DNA of 64,000 nucleotides from Methanosarcina sp. UBA293 (GCA_002499445.1 DALS01000013.1:1-64000), one strand, 5' to 3'. Shown: positions 18,470 through 27,466, counted from the stretch's first letter. Notes: generated by a model from the sequence alone, not told the origin. Numbers and translations: made by a program.

Positions 18470-20377
18470 ATGCAGTTATTGCTCATTCACTCTGATTATA
18501 TTGAATACGAAACCAAAAAACAAACACCAGTTGCCGAAAAAATCGAAGAGTCCTTAACGTCCGGCAGGCTTGATGAAGCACTTGCCGCTTTTATGGCTGT
18601 GGAAAGTGTAGATGAGGCAAATCCTGAGGAAACTATAGAAAAGACGGTATTCGAAATCGAAAAGGTAGCTGCCCAGGTAAAAACCGACCGTATAATGCTC
18701 TACCCTTATGCTCACTTAAGTTCTGACCTCTCTTCTCCAAAAGTTGCTGTGCAGGTAATGAAAGGAATAGAGACTGCACTTTCTGGTAAGTATGAGGTAA
18801 AACGCGCTCCTTTTGGATGGTATAAGGCCTTCAGTATAAGCTGTAAAGGGCATCCGCTTTCCGAACTTTCCAGAAGCATCCGTCCAGAATCGGCAGCAAA
18901 GCCAGTAGACAGGGCAGAAGCATCTGGGGAAAAAGAAGAGGTTGTTTCTGAAGCTCTCAAAGCCGAAGGAACTGCAAAATCTTACTGGCGCATCCTTACC
19001 CCTGACGGAGAACTTCATGAAGTTGAGAGTTTTGACCTGACGCCTTACCCCAAACTTCAGCAATTTGTAAACTACGAAATCTCCAAAAGCAGGGCTGTTG
19101 AACGAGCTCCTCCTCATGTAGAGCTTATGCGAAGGCTTGAGCTTGCAGACTATGAGCCAGGGTCTGATTCCGGGAATATGCGCTACTATCCCAAAGGCAG
19201 GCTTGTAAAATCCCTCCTTGAGAATTATGTGCTTGATGTCACAACGAATTTCGGGGCAATGGAAGTCGAAACTCCTCTTATGTACGACATGAACCATCCG
19301 ACCCTGAAAAAATACCTAGACAGGTTCCCTGCAAGGCAGTATTCCATTGAGTCGGACAAGCGGCAGATGTTCCTGCGTTTTGCAGCCTGTTTCGGGCAGT
19401 TCCTTATGAACCATGACATGACGATCTCCTACAAGAACCTGCCTCTTAGGATGATCGAAATGACTCGCTACAGTTTCAGGAAGGAGCAGCGGGGAGAACT
19501 TGTGGGCTTGAGAAGGCTTCGGGCTTTTACCATGCCTGATATGCATACCCTTTGCAAGGATATGGACCAGGCTGTGGACCAGTTCAAACAGCAATATGAT
19601 CTTTGCATTGATGTGCTTGAAAATATGGGAATCCATATTAACGATTATGAGGTTGCCATCCGCTTTACCAGGGACTTTTACGAGTCGAATAAAGAGCTCG
19701 TTGTCAATATGGCAAAGACCGTCAACAAACCCGTGCTTGTAGAGATGTGGGATACCCGTTTCTTCTACTTCGTGCTCAAGTTCGAATTTAACTTTGTAGA
19801 TGCCCTTGAAAAGGCAAGTGCACTTTCTACGGTCCAGATTGATGTCGAAAACGCCGAAAGATACGACATTTCTTATGTAAATCCAGATGGTAAACTGGAA
19901 AGACCTACCGTGCTTCACTGCTCTCCGAGCGGCGCAATCGAACGCTGTATTTACGCCCTTCTCGAAAAAGCTGCAATGGAGACCGAAGAAGGAAAGGTCC
20001 CAATGCTGCCTGTATGGCTTTCTCCTACTCAGGTTAGAATTGTGCCTATCTCAGAAAAACACATTGACTTTGCCGAAGGGGTTTCCCAGAAACTGGACTG
20101 CAGGGTTGATATTGATGACCGTGACCTGTCAATAGGAAAGAAAGTCAGGGAAGCAGGCAGGGAATGGGTTCCTTACGTGGTGGTCATTGGAGATAAAGAA
20201 CTCGAGGAAGGCACCATTAACGTAACTATTAGGGAAGAATCTGGGCAGAATAAGCCGAAAAAAGTGCAAATTACACCGGAAGACCTGAACACTAGGGTAA
20301 GAGGTGAGATTGCAGGAAAACCGTACAGAAAACTGCCACTTGCAAAATATCTCTCTGCAAGGCCAAAGTTCTTCTAA
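18470..20377 (+). CDS. thrS: Threonyl-tRNA synthetase, archaeal type
   Basis: 635 aa, class II aminoacyl-tRNA synthetase charging tRNA-Thr in the cytosol. The first ~140 residues (MQLLLIHSDYIEYETKKQ onward) are the archaea-specific editing domain related to D-aminoacyl-tRNA deacylase, which removes mischarged serine. The catalytic core has motif 2 (RYSFRKEQRGELVGLRRLRA) and motif 3 (SGAIERCIYALLEK). Zn ligands are likely the Cys in FAACFG and the His in MPDMHT and LHCSPS. The last ~110 residues are the anticodon-binding domain. GGTGATAGA precedes the ATG. A hairpin at 20444-20466 lies after the stop. Confidence 0.96.
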   Translation: MQLLLIHSDYIEYETKKQTPVAEKIEESLTSGRLDEALAAFMAVESVDEANPEETIEKTVFEIEKVAAQVKTDRIMLYPYAHLSSDLSSPKVAVQVMKGIETALSGKYEVKRAPFGWYKAFSISCKGHPLSELSRSIRPESAAKPVDRAEASGEKEEVVSEALKAEGTAKSYWRILTPDGELHEVESFDLTPYPKLQQFVNYEISKSRAVERAPPHVELMRRLELADYEPGSDSGNMRYYPKGRLVKSLLENYVLDVTTNFGAMEVETPLMYDMNHPTLKKYLDRFPARQYSIESDKRQMFLRFAACFGQFLMNHDMTISYKNLPLRMIEMTRYSFRKEQRGELVGLRRLRAFTMPDMHTLCKDMDQAVDQFKQQYDLCIDVLENMGIHINDYEVAIRFTRDFYESNKELVVNMAKTVNKPVLVEMWDTRFFYFVLKFEFNFVDALEKASALSTVQIDVENAERYDISYVNPDGKLERPTVLHCSPSGAIERCIYALLEKAAMETEEGKVPMLPVWLSPTQVRIVPISEKHIDFAEGVSQKLDCRVDIDDRDLSIGKKVREAGREWVPYVVVIGDKELEEGTINVTIREESGQNKPKKVQITPEDLNTRVRGEIAGKPYRKLPLAKYLSARPKFF

Positions 20378-20443
20378 AACCTTTCAATCCTCTTAACTCT
20401 TTCAAATAAGCTTTTAGGAATGGTTTTTAGGAAGTTGCTGAAG

Positions 20444-20466
20444 GAAGCAAAAATCCTTATTGCTTC
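20444..20466 (+). terminator. Probable terminator hairpin after thrS
   Basis: GAAGCAA pairs with TTGCTTC across a 9-nt loop, and outer bases can extend the stem. It lies 67 nt after the thrS stop and is followed by a pyrimidine-rich stretch. The rest of 20378-20832 is A+T-rich with TATTTAAAA-type repeats just before the helicase gene and no gene. Confidence 0.5.
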
Positions 20467-20832
20467 TTTCCTCTGGCTTTTTGGCATAAAATATATATTG
20501 ACGTAATTCTAATTGCTTAAAAGGGAACCCTTTTAAATAAAAATAATTCTAAATAAAAATAATTCTTGGATTATTCTTCTCCGTTTCTAGACTAAAAGAT
20601 TCTAACCTAAGTTTTTCTGGACTGAAATTTTATTATTACTTGTAAGTTACGGGGAGTTACTTCTTATCAGGTTTATAGTTGCATGCAGCATTTCCTGTTG
20701 CGTGGCTATACCAGTTTCCCAGAAACATCTTTGAAAGATACTTTCTGGCTTTAATCATTATTTAAAATATTATATTTAAAAAATCATCATATTTAAAAAA
20801 TATTATAGTGAAAAGCGTAAGGACAGTTACTA

Positions 20833-23025
20833 ATGATAGATTCAAAAGAGATAACCGCCGGTATGGAAACCGTCGAGCTTGAGCCTTTGAGGGAAGATAA
20901 AAAGAAAATCTTTAAGGATATTCTAAAATATTTTGAAAAAAATCAGAGAGGCTATATCAAGGTTCCTACAGGCTGGGGGAAGACCTTTCTTTCGAAACAT
21001 ATAATGAAAAAGTATTACGATGAAGGAAGACTTGTGCTTTTCCTGGTCTCGAAAAATAATCCTCTTCTTAGCCAGACTTATTACGACAGGAAGAAAAACC
21101 AACCCCTTTTTCCCAACAGCGCGCTTCTCTCGTCCGCACAGAGGGTGGATAGAAAAGAGCTTGCTACAACTTTGAGAGCCCATGGACAGAGAAAGGACAA
21201 AGGTTTTGTGCTTTTTGCCTCTCTGCAGACTGTACTAGGAAAGCAGAGCTCGGAGATTAAAGACCTGATTTTTGAATTTACCGACCTTGTAATCGTTGAT
21301 GAGATCCACAATTTCATCAATAATCGGGGTAATGATTTTCTCAATGAGTTCAGGGAAAGCACAAGAATTCTGGGAATGACTGCAACCCCGTTCCAGGGTG
21401 TTGTCGGGAATGTCAAGTTCGTGGATGAAATTGCAGGGGATATGAGAGAGATCTACACAAAAACCCTTCCTGAGTGTATCCTGGATAACGAACTTGCACC
21501 CCTTAAATATACAATTGCCGAAAGCTCGGAAGATATCTTTGAGATTTTTGACTTTGAAAAAGGGCTTGACGAGCTTGATAAACAGGATCTCTTCCTTGAC
21601 TGCAGCACTGTCGATAAGTTGAAAAAAGTAATCCAAAGGACCCAGCTTGCAAAAGACGTATACAACTCTATGGTAAAACAGAAGCGTGCCAAAACACTTG
21701 TCTTTTGCGCTCCTGTCAGGAAACGTGTCTATGGGACAGGGGCAAGTGGCAAAGAAATCAACGCTTTCCATGCAAAGCTTACCTCCTCGGTTTTCAATGG
21801 GGAAATTTCGGCTAAGGAATTAGAAAAGGATCCAGAGCCTGTCCTTCCCGTGGATTTTGAGAATTATACTCCTGAAGGGGAGTTCAGAGATACGGTTTTT
21901 ATAAGCTCCGAGCTGCCTAAAGATGAACAAAAAGCCATTCTTGCAGCTTTCAGGGAGATAGGAAAGGCTCCTTACGTACTGTGTACCGTAGGCATGCTGA
22001 TTGAAGGCTTTGATTTTCCGGGGCTTGAATCTCTTATTTTGCTGCGCCCTACCCTGAGCATGCGGCTCTTTGAACAGCAGGTCGGACGGGTGACCAGGCT
22101 TTCTCCAGTATCAGGAAAGCAGCAGGGGAATATTTTTGAGATTTCGGACAGTATTGACTCTCTCTACCAGCGCTTCGGAGAAGGTGTTTTCTCAGGGGAA
22201 AAGGTTGACCAGGTCCAGATGCTCCAGCCTGAGATCCGCCTTGAAGAACTTTTCTCAGAAGGGGATGCAGCCAGGGCGATTGAGGAAGGAAAGATCGAGA
22301 TTAAGAAGGTGGAACTTGGACTCCAGAGAAATGGGAAAGGAAAAGGAAAAGGGTCTCAGATTCGGGAAATACCTGTAAGACTTCCTCCGACTTCTATAAG
22401 GGTAAAATATTTCTCACGCCTGCTTGCGCTGACCGAAGAGAAAGATGTCGGAGCTTTTGAACGGGAGAAACGGGAACTCATGCGGGCTACCCTGAGATTC
22501 AGGGTCAGAGAACTCAGAGATGCGGAAGAGCTTGCAGAGCTTGCAGCCCATATAAATAAGCTCAAGCGAGAAGCCTATGAAGACCGCAGGCTAGGGGACG
22601 TTTCAAGGCAGCACAAACCCAAGGTTTTCGGAGAAGTCGAATGGCTGCTGAAACTTCAGGCTCTGAATTCTCTCAAGTACAACGGCGGACACCTTTCCAT
22701 ACCCGAGAAAAACCGAATCTTAAAAACCCTCGGGTTTGAGCCCGACCTCCGAAAAATAGACAAACACAGACTTAAATGCCTGAAACTCGGTTCTGCCCAG
22801 AAGACGCTCCCTGAGCTTGTAAAGGTTCTTGGGTTCGTAAGCCGACTTTCATCTTCGGAAACCTACCAGTTCCTCGACAAAAAGAAGAAAGATCAATGGA
22901 AACGGGAGTTTCTGCCTGCGGTATACTGGGGCTTCTGCTTCATCGATGATTCTTCTGAACTGAAGGAACTTTTTGAGTCTACAGAATGGGACAGGCGGGT
23001 CAAAAATATTATTAGGCAAAAATAA
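20833..23025 (+). CDS. Stand-alone SF2 DEAD/DEAH-box helicase-like protein, 730 aa
   Basis: Superfamily II ATPase with Walker A VPTGWGKTF (about 44-52), Walker B VIVDEIHNF (about 154), motif III MTATPF, and C-terminal motifs including CTVGMLIEGFDFPG and motif VI QQVGRVTRL. About 250 residues follow the helicase core, rich in Lys/Arg/Glu and probably helical (MRATLRFRVRELRDAEELAELAAHI), with a final segment rich in aromatics. No nuclease or methylase motif is visible and no defence gene is next to it. Upstream is thrS; downstream is a decayed region. Role in DNA or RNA metabolism is unknown, and a restriction-like or phage-defence role is only a possibility. Confidence 0.8.
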   Translation: MIDSKEITAGMETVELEPLREDKKKIFKDILKYFEKNQRGYIKVPTGWGKTFLSKHIMKKYYDEGRLVLFLVSKNNPLLSQTYYDRKKNQPLFPNSALLSSAQRVDRKELATTLRAHGQRKDKGFVLFASLQTVLGKQSSEIKDLIFEFTDLVIVDEIHNFINNRGNDFLNEFRESTRILGMTATPFQGVVGNVKFVDEIAGDMREIYTKTLPECILDNELAPLKYTIAESSEDIFEIFDFEKGLDELDKQDLFLDCSTVDKLKKVIQRTQLAKDVYNSMVKQKRAKTLVFCAPVRKRVYGTGASGKEINAFHAKLTSSVFNGEISAKELEKDPEPVLPVDFENYTPEGEFRDTVFISSELPKDEQKAILAAFREIGKAPYVLCTVGMLIEGFDFPGLESLILLRPTLSMRLFEQQVGRVTRLSPVSGKQQGNIFEISDSIDSLYQRFGEGVFSGEKVDQVQMLQPEIRLEELFSEGDAARAIEEGKIEIKKVELGLQRNGKGKGKGSQIREIPVRLPPTSIRVKYFSRLLALTEEKDVGAFEREKRELMRATLRFRVRELRDAEELAELAAHINKLKREAYEDRRLGDVSRQHKPKVFGEVEWLLKLQALNSLKYNGGHLSIPEKNRILKTLGFEPDLRKIDKHRLKCLKLGSAQKTLPELVKVLGFVSRLSSSETYQFLDKKKKDQWKREFLPAVYWGFCFIDDSSELKELFESTEWDRRVKNIIRQK

Positions 23026-23059
23026 TTTGGTGATTCCTGACCATTGATGGTTTTCTGCA

Positions 23060-23253
23060 CTGTCGGTATCTTACCAGTTGATTGAGATTATTCAGAACAT
23101 CAAGAGGCAGGAATCTTTTGCTTTTCTCTTCTGCACCTTGCAGGACAGAACCGGCTCGCCAGCCAGATAGATATTTTATTTGACCCCGGAAACCGCATTC
23201 CAATTAACAGGATGTATAAGCGCCTCCGCCAGCTTGTCTGGCGGCCCTGCTGA
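23060..23253 (+). pseudogene. Possible decayed coding remnant
   Basis: Protein-like reading occurs in two frames: SYQLIEIIQNIKRQESF about 23068-23118, then after a frame change LAGQNRLASQIDILF and RIPINRMYKRLRQLVWRPC, ending at TGA 23251. Neither part has a start codon with a ribosome site. I do not recognise the family. The second part overlaps a strong hairpin (CCGCCA/TGGCGG, 23226-23244) that could instead be a terminator for the helicase gene. Confidence 0.3.
23226..23244. terminator. GC-rich hairpin downstream of the helicase gene
   Basis: CCGCCA and TGGCGG form a perfect 6-bp stem with a 7-nt loop. A second small hairpin, CTGCT/AGCAG, follows at once. The stems stand out in an A+T-rich spacer. 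There is no T run, so terminator function is uncertain. Confidence 0.35.
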
Positions 23254-23442
23254 AAAAGCAGAAAGATGGAGACATGGAGACAAAAGTTGAAGGAAAAACA
23301 GCCTGTAGTCCCCGAAATATAAACGGTAACCAATATAGATACGCGTTGCTAAAACACATATTTTGATTGAACTTAGTTCAAAACTATCTTCAACTCCTTA
23401 ACTAAATATGTTAAGATAAATAAATATAAAAAAGAATCCAAT

Positions 23443-23850
23443 TCAGGCTTCTGCGATTCTTGCATTGATCTTTTCAGCAGTCTTATAGGCATCGTAAATC
23501 CCGATTGCCCAAACTATCGGGTACGTAATCCACCCTATAACAATAAATATTAGTAGAAAATTAATTATCTGGACAACTATGAATAAAAATCCCTTTACAA
23601 ATTCACCATTGTAGATTTGTCCTAACCCCGCAAACAGGAACGAAGCTACCGCCGCAAAACCAGGGTTTTTTGGGGAGAGAGACTGAACACTTTTTTTCTG
23701 TCTCACTCCACAATGCGGACAAATTTCGGCATCTGATCTGATCGACTTCCCGCAGGATCGGCAAAAAACATTTTCATTTATTCCAGTCAGCTCCACAGCC
23801 TGGCTATCCAGAGAAACACCCTCATTTTCTTCTATATACCCAGATATCAA
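23443..23850 (-). CDS. Zinc-ribbon membrane protein (TM2-like), 135 aa
   Basis: A zinc ribbon (CRSCGKSIRSDAEICPHCG, two CxxC pairs) near residues 30-50 is followed by two hydrophobic helices (AAVASFLFAGLGQIYNGEFVKG and IVVQIINFLLIFIVIGW) with the GxGQxYNG turn of TM2-like membrane proteins, then a short YDAYKTAEKIN tail. The frame has no ATG. TTG at 23850 gives the full length, and a GTG at about residue 20 is an alternative. The protein is probably inner-membrane with the ribbon in the cytosol. Function unknown. Monocistronic. Confidence 0.75.
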   Translation of the reverse strand: MISGYIEENEGVSLDSQAVELTGINENVFCRSCGKSIRSDAEICPHCGVRQKKSVQSLSPKNPGFAAVASFLFAGLGQIYNGEFVKGFLFIVVQIINFLLIFIVIGWITYPIVWAIGIYDAYKTAEKINARIAEA

Positions 23851-24094
23851 GAGAGTAGAATATAAAACCTTGTAATTTATTTTGCGTTATATAATAATGA
23901 TTTTTTAAAGTAAGCAACCTTATCCTCGAAAGTCTCTCTTTTAAAAGGATTCTGTACCTTTCAAAAGCTTTCCTTTAGCTATATTTTTCATTGGGGATAA
24001 CTGTAAATTACAGATTAAAAAAGAAACTAAGAACCTTCTCTGAATAACTAAACAAAGAGAGAACTATATAAATGTGGAAATTTTATCATAAAAC

Positions 24095-24994
24095 ATGACT
24101 TCTTTTCTTAAAAAGCAATGTGAAACAAGAAGCGAATTAGCGCATGAGTGCTTAATTCCTTGGTATATAATTGGAGTAACTGCAATCATCTGCGCAGCGA
24201 CTCTGGTTTTAATCGTTTTTCTTGGACCCAATGGTCAGGAAATAATACAGTATAGAACCTCTCAATCTGGCATATGGCAGATTGCAGGGCAGGATCTTAC
24301 GAATCTAGTACTGATTGCACCGATACTGCTAATTGGCGGAATTCTATGTCTTATCAGAAGGGCCGGCTCAAAATACCTTTTGATACTTACACCAATAACA
24401 TTAATGTACACAGGGCTTTCCATTGGGATTGGCCAGGAATGGAGCAATTCAGCCTACAGCGGCAATGTTGAGAATTACTGGTGGCTTTTCGGAATCCTTA
24501 TAATAGGCGGGCTCATCCTGCTTTTAGGTAGCCTATCTATGTTTACCGAAGCAGATGCTCCTGACTTCAAACCAAGAGCTCTACGAATTTACGTGGGTCT
24601 AATGACCATATTCTTCTTGCTCTTTGCAGTTGTGTGGATGTCTCAAATCCAGCAAGTTATAAATTCTGGAGACCTTCCAGATGGTTCATACAAAGCAGCT
24701 CCAACCGCCTTCTGGACCATCAGGTATCTTGACCTTGGAATAAGTATTCCCCTGGGCTTTCTAGCGCTATCCCTGATGCTTTCAAAACCAAAAAAGGCAT
24801 ATTCAATACTGCTCTTATTCTTCGGGTTCTTCATTACCATTGGAACTGCTGTTGACATGATGGCTGTAGTTCAAGTCTTGAATGGAGATATTGAGGTGGT
24901 CAAAGAAGGGTTGTTCATATTCCCAATACTCACATTATTTTCCTATGGAGGTCTCTTCTATCTTGTTAAAGACAAAATTCGTCGAGGCGTATAA
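24095..24994 (+). CDS. Polytopic membrane protein, unknown function, 299 aa
   Basis: About eight hydrophobic segments, for example IIGVTAIICAATLVLIVFLG, LVLIAPILLIGGILCLI, WLFGILIIGGLILLLGSL, IYVGLMTIFFLLFAVVW and GLFYLVKDKIRRGV at the end. No catalytic or transport motif is recognised. ATG at 24095 lies about 30 nt after a TATA-like TATATAAATG, so the leader may be very short. The amphipathic loop (QVINSGDLPDGSYKAAPTAFWTIRY) is the only extended soluble part. Confidence 0.7.
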   Translation: MTSFLKKQCETRSELAHECLIPWYIIGVTAIICAATLVLIVFLGPNGQEIIQYRTSQSGIWQIAGQDLTNLVLIAPILLIGGILCLIRRAGSKYLLILTPITLMYTGLSIGIGQEWSNSAYSGNVENYWWLFGILIIGGLILLLGSLSMFTEADAPDFKPRALRIYVGLMTIFFLLFAVVWMSQIQQVINSGDLPDGSYKAAPTAFWTIRYLDLGISIPLGFLALSLMLSKPKKAYSILLLFFGFFITIGTAVDMMAVVQVLNGDIEVVKEGLFIFPILTLFSYGGLFYLVKDKIRRGV

Positions 24995-25023
24995 TAAGAA
25001 GCTCAGATAACCAGAGCTGACTA

Positions 25024-25233
25024 TTATCGAATAACCTTTATTGTGATCTTAAAAAGTGCAGGATCCGCAAGTGCAGAAAGCAAATGTTGTCCAGCCTTTA
25101 TTGCGGGCACTTCAAGGCTTTTTGTCCTTCTCAGTCCCTCATACTTGACCTCCTTCCAGATGAAAAGATTTCCGTTTTTGGCTGGTGCAGGCACAATTTC
25201 CCCGGATGAATTAAAGAATGAGCTAATAAACAT
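25024..25233 (-). pseudogene. Possible C-terminal remnant of a larger protein, 69 codons
   Basis: The frame reads protein-like on the minus strand (NGNLFIWKEVKYEGL, SLEVPAIKAGQHLLSALAD, ending FKITIKVIR). It has no convincing ribosome site, and the N-terminus looks arbitrary. It may be the tail of a decayed gene. The opposite strand has an open frame too but with a less natural composition. Confidence 0.3.
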
Positions 25234-25272
25234 GTAATTACGTATTATAAGGAAGCAAAGGAGGGTCAGAAA

Positions 25273-25527
25273 GTGGGCATATTGAGAAAGATCTTAGGCA
25301 AAGAAGAAACTGAAACCAAAAAAGAATCTAAAAAAGATATAGACGATGCAAAAAGAGAGAAAATGAGAACACCTTCGCCTGCAAAAACCTCAATTATTGA
25401 TAGAATTAAATCACAAAAAGAACAGAATGCGAAGAAGGAATCAAAAGGTAAAGCTGAGCGTGCAGCACAGAAAGCCGCTGAGAAATCAGCACAAAAAGCG
25501 GCACAGAAAGCAGTAAAGCGCAGATAA
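25273..25527 (+). CDS. Small Lys/Ala-rich basic protein, 84 aa
   Basis: GTG start at 25273 with GGAGGG 8 nt upstream. The N-terminus is MGILRKILGKEETETKKE. The rest is almost all Lys, Ala, Glu, Ser and Arg, ending in AAQKAAEKSAQKAAQKAVKR-type repeats that resemble the tails of eukaryotic H1 and bacterial H1-like proteins. A nucleic-acid-binding role is likely from charge alone. No fold can be assigned. A strong ribosome site supports real translation. Confidence 0.7.
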   Translation: MGILRKILGKEETETKKESKKDIDDAKREKMRTPSPAKTSIIDRIKSQKEQNAKKESKGKAERAAQKAAEKSAQKAAQKAVKRR

Positions 25528-25570
25528 TTATTCTTTTCCTTTTCAATCTTTTTTAGAATCTATATTCGGC

Positions 25571-25635
25571 AGATTAGACTAGATTAGGTTAAATTAGGTT
25601 AGATTAGATTAGGTTAGATTGGATTAGATTAGATG
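25571..25635. repeat. Pentanucleotide (AGATT/AGGTT) tandem tract
   Basis: Thirteen consecutive 5-mers that are AGATT or single-base variants (AGGTT, AAATT, AGACT, GGATT). It follows the 84-aa gene by about 45 nt. Such tracts are prone to slippage. No coding role is seen. Confidence 0.9.
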
Positions 25636-25711
25636 TTTTATCCCAAAACTGTTTTGCTTTCTTAACTTTTTATTATGGTTGTATTACGTATCCAGGTAAT
25701 CCACTATCTAA

Positions 25712-25903
25712 TTTCAACTTCGACTTTGTTTTCTACATAGTCGTTCTCCTTTACTAAAATTGGTTGGAATTGCCCAAGATCTAACTTATGTGCTACCTGC
25801 TATGCACTATTTATTGAATCTTCATAGAGATTTAGACCTCAGGCCTGAAATAAATGGAGTTTTAGTAAATTGCGGAGGTTTCGCCGAATCTTACTACAAA
25901 TAA
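25712..25903 (+). pseudogene. Orphan C-terminal gene remnant
   Basis: After a TAA the frame is open for 63 codons with a natural protein composition (SRSPLLKLVGIAQDLTY, VLPAMHYLLNLHRDLDLRPE, INGVLVNCGGFAESYYK) and ends at TAA 25901. There is no start codon in the segment, so it looks like the C-terminus of a lost gene. The family was not recognised. The remainder of 25528-26177 holds only the pentanucleotide tract and A+T-rich sequence with a TATA-like TATATATAT near 26090 ahead of the next gene. Confidence 0.4.
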
Positions 25904-26177
25904 AGAGTAATCTTAAGATCCAGTATTATATAACCTTCTCATAATCATTAGATAGATTTTAGGAATAATTAGAAACAGTATTGGATGAATTTGTAGTGTT
26001 ATATAGTTTTAGATAAAAAGACAAAGCTTTATCAAGCTTTAAATTCGCATCACGTTTTTTATTTAATATCCTAAAAATAAGTATTCTTATATATATCTCT
26101 CCTGTAATTTTTTATTACCGTGATTCTATCAAACTAAAGAAGAACAGAGAAGACGAAAAGAGAAAGGAAAGAAAAAA

Positions 26178-26606
26178 ATGAAAAATAATAGAAAGTCTAT
26201 ATGGAAAATTACAGTATCTTTTTTCACCGTATTAATGATACTAACTTTATTGTCTACAGCAGCCTCGGCATCAATTAACGTATACAAAACCCCCCTTGGT
26301 GCAGGAACTCCTCCAGCTACACAACGCTTATCCGGTGGGGGTAATTATATTGATTATACGGCGATAGCTGCTTCGAGTACTGATCCGCGAATAGTACAAT
26401 TCAAGGACCTATCAAAAGGTAAAGAAACATATATCAGATGGGACTTTGGAGATGGAACCTATCTCGAAGGAACAAAAATTACTCCAGCACTAAAAAATCC
26501 GGTGCACAAGTATAAAAAGACTGGTTATTATATTAGTTGTCTGACTATCAAGTGCACTGGTTATAATGGAAAGTTGTGGGTCCACAAAACTATTGTTATT
26601 AAATAA
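26178..26606 (+). CDS. Small secreted single-PKD-domain protein, 142 aa
   Basis: Signal peptide about 1-32 (ITVSFFTVLMILTLLSTAASAS), a short Pro/Gly-rich linker, then one PKD domain (RIVQFKDLSKGKETYIRWDFGDGTYLEG by parts, VHKYKKTGYYISCLTI) ending at the last strand. A single isolated PKD domain without an anchor suggests a released or wall-associated binding protein. AAAGGAAAG lies before the ATG. The PKD module resembles those of the large surface proteins at 1-4725, but nothing else is shared. Confidence 0.8.
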   Translation: MKNNRKSIWKITVSFFTVLMILTLLSTAASASINVYKTPLGAGTPPATQRLSGGGNYIDYTAIAASSTDPRIVQFKDLSKGKETYIRWDFGDGTYLEGTKITPALKNPVHKYKKTGYYISCLTIKCTGYNGKLWVHKTIVIK

Positions 26607-27080
26607 ATTTTAAAAAGTTAAAAATTTATTTAATTTTATATTTTATATTTTATAGAGGCGTTTTTTGTTTTCTTTTTGCTTAGAACCGCAATCAATAATC
26701 CCAAACAAATATCCTCAAAAAACTCCTCATTTTTAGCCTCAACTTTACACACTAATCTTTTGAGGAGTCTGACACCCGATGACTACATAGAACCTGAAAT
26801 GTCTCCCAAAATATGTTTCACAATGTATATTATTTTTAACATAGTGTAAATAAATATTATTTTCAAGTTTTCATTATAAGTCTTAAAAATTCTTAGTTAC
26901 AAAAAACCATCTATTTTCAGGTAAATAACACAAAAAGAGAAAGTGTTTTTTTCAGCAGGTCAGTTTAAAAATAAGACATCCTCATAAATTTGCACGAGCT
27001 TATAAAAATTCAAGGTGCCTATTACCCGTAAATTTAGTGAGAGGTGGGGTTCAAACCCGCGAATGTCCTCATAAGTGAAT
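26607..27080. other. Spacer with a long-loop inverted repeat and a tRNA-like remnant
   Basis: ACTCCTCA at 26722-26729 and TGAGGAGT at 26761-26768 form a perfect 8-bp inverted repeat with a 31-nt loop. Otherwise the spacer is A+T-rich without a gene, up to the tRNA-like fragment at 27038. Confidence 0.5.
27038..27070 (-). pseudogene. tRNA 3'-end remnant (T arm and acceptor strand)
   Basis: Read on the minus strand, GCGGGTTTGAACCCCAC resembles a T arm with a C-to-T change in the loop, followed by CTCTCAC as an acceptor 3' strand. Alignment with the intact tRNA-Leu at 38162-38244 keeps the T loop, the acceptor position and the downstream AAATTTAGTG block. No 5' half is found. It may be the scar of an integration or a decayed tRNA. 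The isotype cannot be set. Confidence 0.4.
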
Positions 27081-27191
27081 TCATGAGAGCAGGGTATAAG
27101 CGAGCCACATCATTAGCACGCTAACAACGATTACAAAAATAATCATTGAGTCTGCGCTTTTGTCTTTCTTTAAGGCTTTTATATTTCCCAT
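27081..27191 (-). CDS. Small single-span membrane peptide, 36 aa
   Basis: ATG at 27191, TGA ending at 27081. A basic N-terminus (MGNIKALKKDKSADS) is followed by one clean hydrophobic helix (MIIFVIVVSVLMMWLAYTLL) and a Ser at the end. Charge asymmetry predicts the N-terminus inside. AGGGA lies immediately before the ATG, which is tighter than ideal spacing. The start lies inside a 28-bp repeat. It is too short for usual gene callers. Function unknown. Confidence 0.5.
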   Translation of the reverse strand: MGNIKALKKDKSADSMIIFVIVVSVLMMWLAYTLLS

Positions 27192-27238
27192 TCCCTAATG
27201 TATAATTAAGATTTCCCATTCCCTAATGTATAATTAAG
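27183..27238. repeat. 28-bp perfect tandem repeat, two copies
   Basis: The unit starts at 27183 and again at 27211 (core TTTCCCATTCCCTAATG). On the minus strand each copy carries AGGGAATG, so the start region of the 36-aa gene is duplicated. The period is not a multiple of three, so only one ATG is in frame with the peptide. Confidence 0.9.
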
Positions 27239-27466
27239 GATTCTTTTATGATAAATATATACTCAGGAATTAGTTTAGAGAACAGACCTTATTAACAGAC
27301 CTTATTGGAGGTTTGGATAACTAGTAATGAATTACTCATAATTAGATAAAAATTTGGGCGAGAGATGAGAAAGATGTCCAAAAAACTATATATTTAAGCT
27401 GGCGTCCTAACCGAAAATCTATAAATTTAGATTGAGAGAAGTCTGAATGCAACTTCTGGTCAACGT

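Noticed and set aside
20833..23025. Restriction-modification or phage-defence island
   Set aside because: Only a lone helicase is present; no methylase, nuclease or other defence gene adjoins it.
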